Positions 62,380-64,000 of a stretch of DNA of 64,000 nucleotides are shown one piece after another. Source of the DNA: Blattabacterium sp. (Mastotermes darwiniensis) str. MADAR (GTDB taxonomy: Bacteria > Bacteroidota > Bacteroidia > Flavobacteriales > Blattabacteriaceae); assembly GCF_000233435.1 (NCBI RefSeq), contig NC_016146.1:35701-99700 (forward strand), written 5' to 3'. How positions within the stretch are numbered: the first letter of the stretch is position 1; each line of letters opens with the position of its first letter. The translations under genes and the position numbers were made by a program. The notes under the pieces are model-generated. The model searched no databases and was not told the origin of the DNA. It saw only the letters and a program-made list of their open reading frames with translations.

Positions 62380-63570
62380 ATGAAAAATAGATTATTATCC
62401 AAACGGATACAAAATATATCTTTTTCGCAAACTTTAGCTATGTCTAGTAAAGCTAGAGAATTAAAAAATAAAGGAGAAGACATCATTAACTTAAGTGTAG
62501 GGGAACCTAACTTTTCCCCACCTTATTTCGTTTTGAATGCTGCAAAAAAGGCTATTGATGAAGGATATCATTACTATACTCCAGTTTCCGGATATTTAGA
62601 ACTTAGAGAAATAATATGCAAAAAATTTTATCGTGATAATGGGTTGAAATATTTTCCTTCTCAGATTGTAATTTCTACTGGAGGGAAACAATCTATTATG
62701 AATGTTCTTTTATCTTTACTGGATAAAAATGATGAAGTTATCATTCCCTCTCCATATTGGGTTAGTTATTATCAAATGGTTAAATTGTGTGAAGCGACTC
62801 CTGTTATCATTCCTACAACTATAACAAACAATTTTAAAATTCATAAAAAACAATTAGAAGAAGCTATTACCCAAAAAACAAAATTATTTATTTTTAATAC
62901 CCCATGCAATCCTACAGGAAGTGTTTACTCCTATAAAGAATTAAAAGATTTAGTAGAAATTTTAAAAAAACATCCAAAAGTAATTATTCTTTCTGATGAG
63001 ATTTATGAACATATCTGTTATTCTGAAAAACATACTAGTATTGCTGTTTTTCCTGATATTCATCATAGAGTCATTACACTCAATGGATTGTCTAAAGCTT
63101 TCTCTATGACAGGATGGAGAATTGGATATATTGGAGCTCCAGAATGGATTGCTAGGTCTTGTGATAAAATACAGGGGCAAATGACTTCTTGTGCTAATTC
63201 TATCGCACAACGTGCAGCTATTTCCGCATTAAAAGCTTCCCCAATTGAAATAGAATATATGATCAAGGAGTTTAAAAAAAGGAGAAATTTAGTTTTGGAT
63301 ATGATAAAGGAAATTCCTGGAATTAAAACTAATAAGCCAAATGGAGCTTTTTATATATTTCCAAAGGTTTCAGATCTTTTTGGAAAAAAATTTTATGGAA
63401 GAATTATCCATAATTCAGAAGATTTATCTTCATTTTTACTTGATAAAGCTAAAGTTGCCACTGTTAGTGGAAGTTCTTTTGGAAATGATGAATGTTTACG
63501 TATTTCTTATGCTTCCACAGAAGATAAAATTATAGAAGCCTTTACAAGAATAAAAAAAGTATTGAATTAA
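62380..63570 (+). CDS. aspC: Aspartate aminotransferase family enzyme
   Basis: PLP-dependent class I aminotransferase, 396 residues, normal length. The PLP lysine lies in LNGLSKAFSMTGWRIGY. Other marks are LSVGEPNFSPP at the N-terminus, FNTPCNPTGSVY, and the C-terminal substrate arginine in ECLRISYAS. It probably interconverts aspartate and oxaloacetate, linking the TCA cycle to amino acid synthesis; broad specificity is possible. tRNA-His follows 7 bases later on the opposite strand. Confidence 0.93.
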   Translation: MKNRLLSKRIQNISFSQTLAMSSKARELKNKGEDIINLSVGEPNFSPPYFVLNAAKKAIDEGYHYYTPVSGYLELREIICKKFYRDNGLKYFPSQIVISTGGKQSIMNVLLSLLDKNDEVIIPSPYWVSYYQMVKLCEATPVIIPTTITNNFKIHKKQLEEAITQKTKLFIFNTPCNPTGSVYSYKELKDLVEILKKHPKVIILSDEIYEHICYSEKHTSIAVFPDIHHRVITLNGLSKAFSMTGWRIGYIGAPEWIARSCDKIQGQMTSCANSIAQRAAISALKASPIEIEYMIKEFKKRRNLVLDMIKEIPGIKTNKPNGAFYIFPKVSDLFGKKFYGRIIHNSEDLSSFLLDKAKVATVSGSSFGNDECLRISYASTEDKIIEAFTRIKKVLN

Positions 63571-63577
63571 TTTTTTG

Positions 63578-63653
63578 GGTGGACGACCGGATTCGAACCG
63601 GCGACCCTCAGAACCACAATCTGATGCTCTAAACCAACTGAGCTACGTCCACC
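63578..63653 (-). tRNA. tRNA-His (anticodon GTG)
   Basis: Cloverleaf with acceptor stem GTGGACG pairing with CGTCCAC, discriminator C at 63578, and an extra encoded G at position -1 (63653) as expected for tRNA-His. The anticodon loop TTGTGGT gives anticodon GTG. The T arm contains GGTTCGAATCC. CCA is not encoded. Confidence 0.96.
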
Positions 63654-63691
63654 ATTTCCTTCTTTCTAACAAATATAGACAATCGATTAAT

Positions 63692-64000
63692 TTATTGACA
63701 AAAACTTTCTATAATTTTTTTACAATAAGAGAAAAGATCCCTATAGATCCATCTTCTGATGGATCCTCTTTCTTGTATAGGATATAAAAGGTGAACATTG
63801 GATCCTGCATCTAGTGTAAAATAGATATTGCTTTTGCTTTTTCTTCTAAAATCCCATACTTTATAAAGTACATGAAGTGTATTTGGTTTCATCCATAAAA
63901 AATATGGATTAGAGGTCATAATCAGAGCATGAAGAGTCAAAGCTTCATGTTCTATTAATTCTCCAAAATTTTTTAAATCCCCCATTTTCAATATAGATAT
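63692..64000 (-). CDS. mvaD: Diphosphomevalonate decarboxylase, C-terminal part (gene continues past the window)
   Basis: About 103 residues are visible and the frame is open to the right edge. EHEALTLHALIMTSNPYF and IYFTLDAGSNVHLLYP match the C-terminal GHMP-kinase-fold segment of mevalonate diphosphate decarboxylase, which makes isopentenyl diphosphate. This points to the mevalonate route for isoprenoids, as usual in Flavobacteriia. The 3' end lies 38 bases from tRNA-His on the same strand. Residues upstream of the window edge cannot be judged. Confidence 0.82.
   Translation of the reverse strand: MSILKMGDLKNFGELIEHEALTLHALIMTSNPYFLWMKPNTLHVLYKVWDFRRKSKSNIYFTLDAGSNVHLLYPIQERGSIRRWIYRDLFSYCKKIIESFCQ

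Noticed and set aside
63746-63765. Perfect inverted repeat GATCCATC-TTCT-GATGGATC near the end of mvaD, considered as a terminator
   Set aside because: It lies inside coding sequence and no T run follows on either strand.
63575-63787. Plus-strand open frame beginning MGGRPDSNRRPSEPQ
   Set aside because: It is the antisense reading of tRNA-His, a well-known artefact of gene callers.
1-64000. Search for mobile elements, prophage, CRISPR and secondary-metabolite clusters
   Set aside because: No transposase, integrase, phage, Cas or modular synthase genes and no regularly spaced repeats were seen; the window is housekeeping chromosome.

Overview
The window looks like chromosome of a reduced, very AT-rich Bacteroidetes (Flavobacteriia) endosymbiont. 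The best match I can name is Blattabacterium, the cockroach symbiont, but that is a judgement from gene content and protein style, not a database result. Support: flavobacterial-type proteins throughout (fused CcsBA, acetyl/succinylornithine-type carbamoyltransferase, DAHP synthase-chorismate mutase fusion, DUF3127, mevalonate-pathway enzyme), almost no spacer DNA, overlapping gene ends, long poly(A) tracts inside genes, and several housekeeping proteins shortened by whole domains. I see no insertion sequence, prophage, CRISPR array, rRNA gene or recognisable origin. No stretch above 300 bases lacks a gene. I found no convincing intrinsic terminator.

Layout. 1-8.8 kb: flippase, tatA, a lytic transglycosylase, recA, an MBL-fold hydrolase, ccsBA and an acyltransferase. 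8.8-21.6 kb: alaS, sucA-sucB, a TPR protein and an esterase on the minus strand, sucC-dnaX, and clpC. 21.6-26.2 kb: a relic of endonuclease III, then a minus-strand block (DUF3127, SPFH, MIP18-like and two M16 peptidases). 26.3-29.5 kb: argF'-argB-argE, thioredoxin and tRNA-Asp. 29.5-33.3 kb (minus): ribB, lptF/G-type permease, ftsK. 33.4-42.3 kb: a frameshifted nadD, a polA reduced to its 5' nuclease, metG, tRNA-Ser, lon, ligA, prmC. 42.3-47.7 kb: mnmE-gltX-rpsF-rpsR-rplI and a convergent Nramp transporter. 47.8-53.1 kb: the Phe/Tyr operon (pheA, aminotransferase, tyrA, DAHP synthase-chorismate mutase) and metK. 53.1-64 kb: fabI, rpe, dnaG, peroxiredoxin, mtaB, lipB, lysS, amidohydrolase, rsmG, aspC, tRNA-His and the end of mvaD.

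How it fits together. The genes serve central metabolism (2-oxoglutarate dehydrogenase, succinyl-CoA ligase, cytochrome c assembly), amino acid provisioning (arginine, phenylalanine, tyrosine), translation, and a thin layer of envelope and stress functions. The most unusual theme is selective erosion of DNA replication and repair proteins. DnaX has lost its zinc ligands and key Walker residues, DnaG lacks zinc ligands, PolA is only a nuclease, FtsK lacks its gamma domain, and endonuclease III is a fragment, while RecA and LigA look complete. The second theme is poly(A) tracts of 10-13 bases in essential genes. In nadD such a tract puts the two halves in different frames, so the enzyme could be made only if polymerase or ribosome slippage restores the frame.
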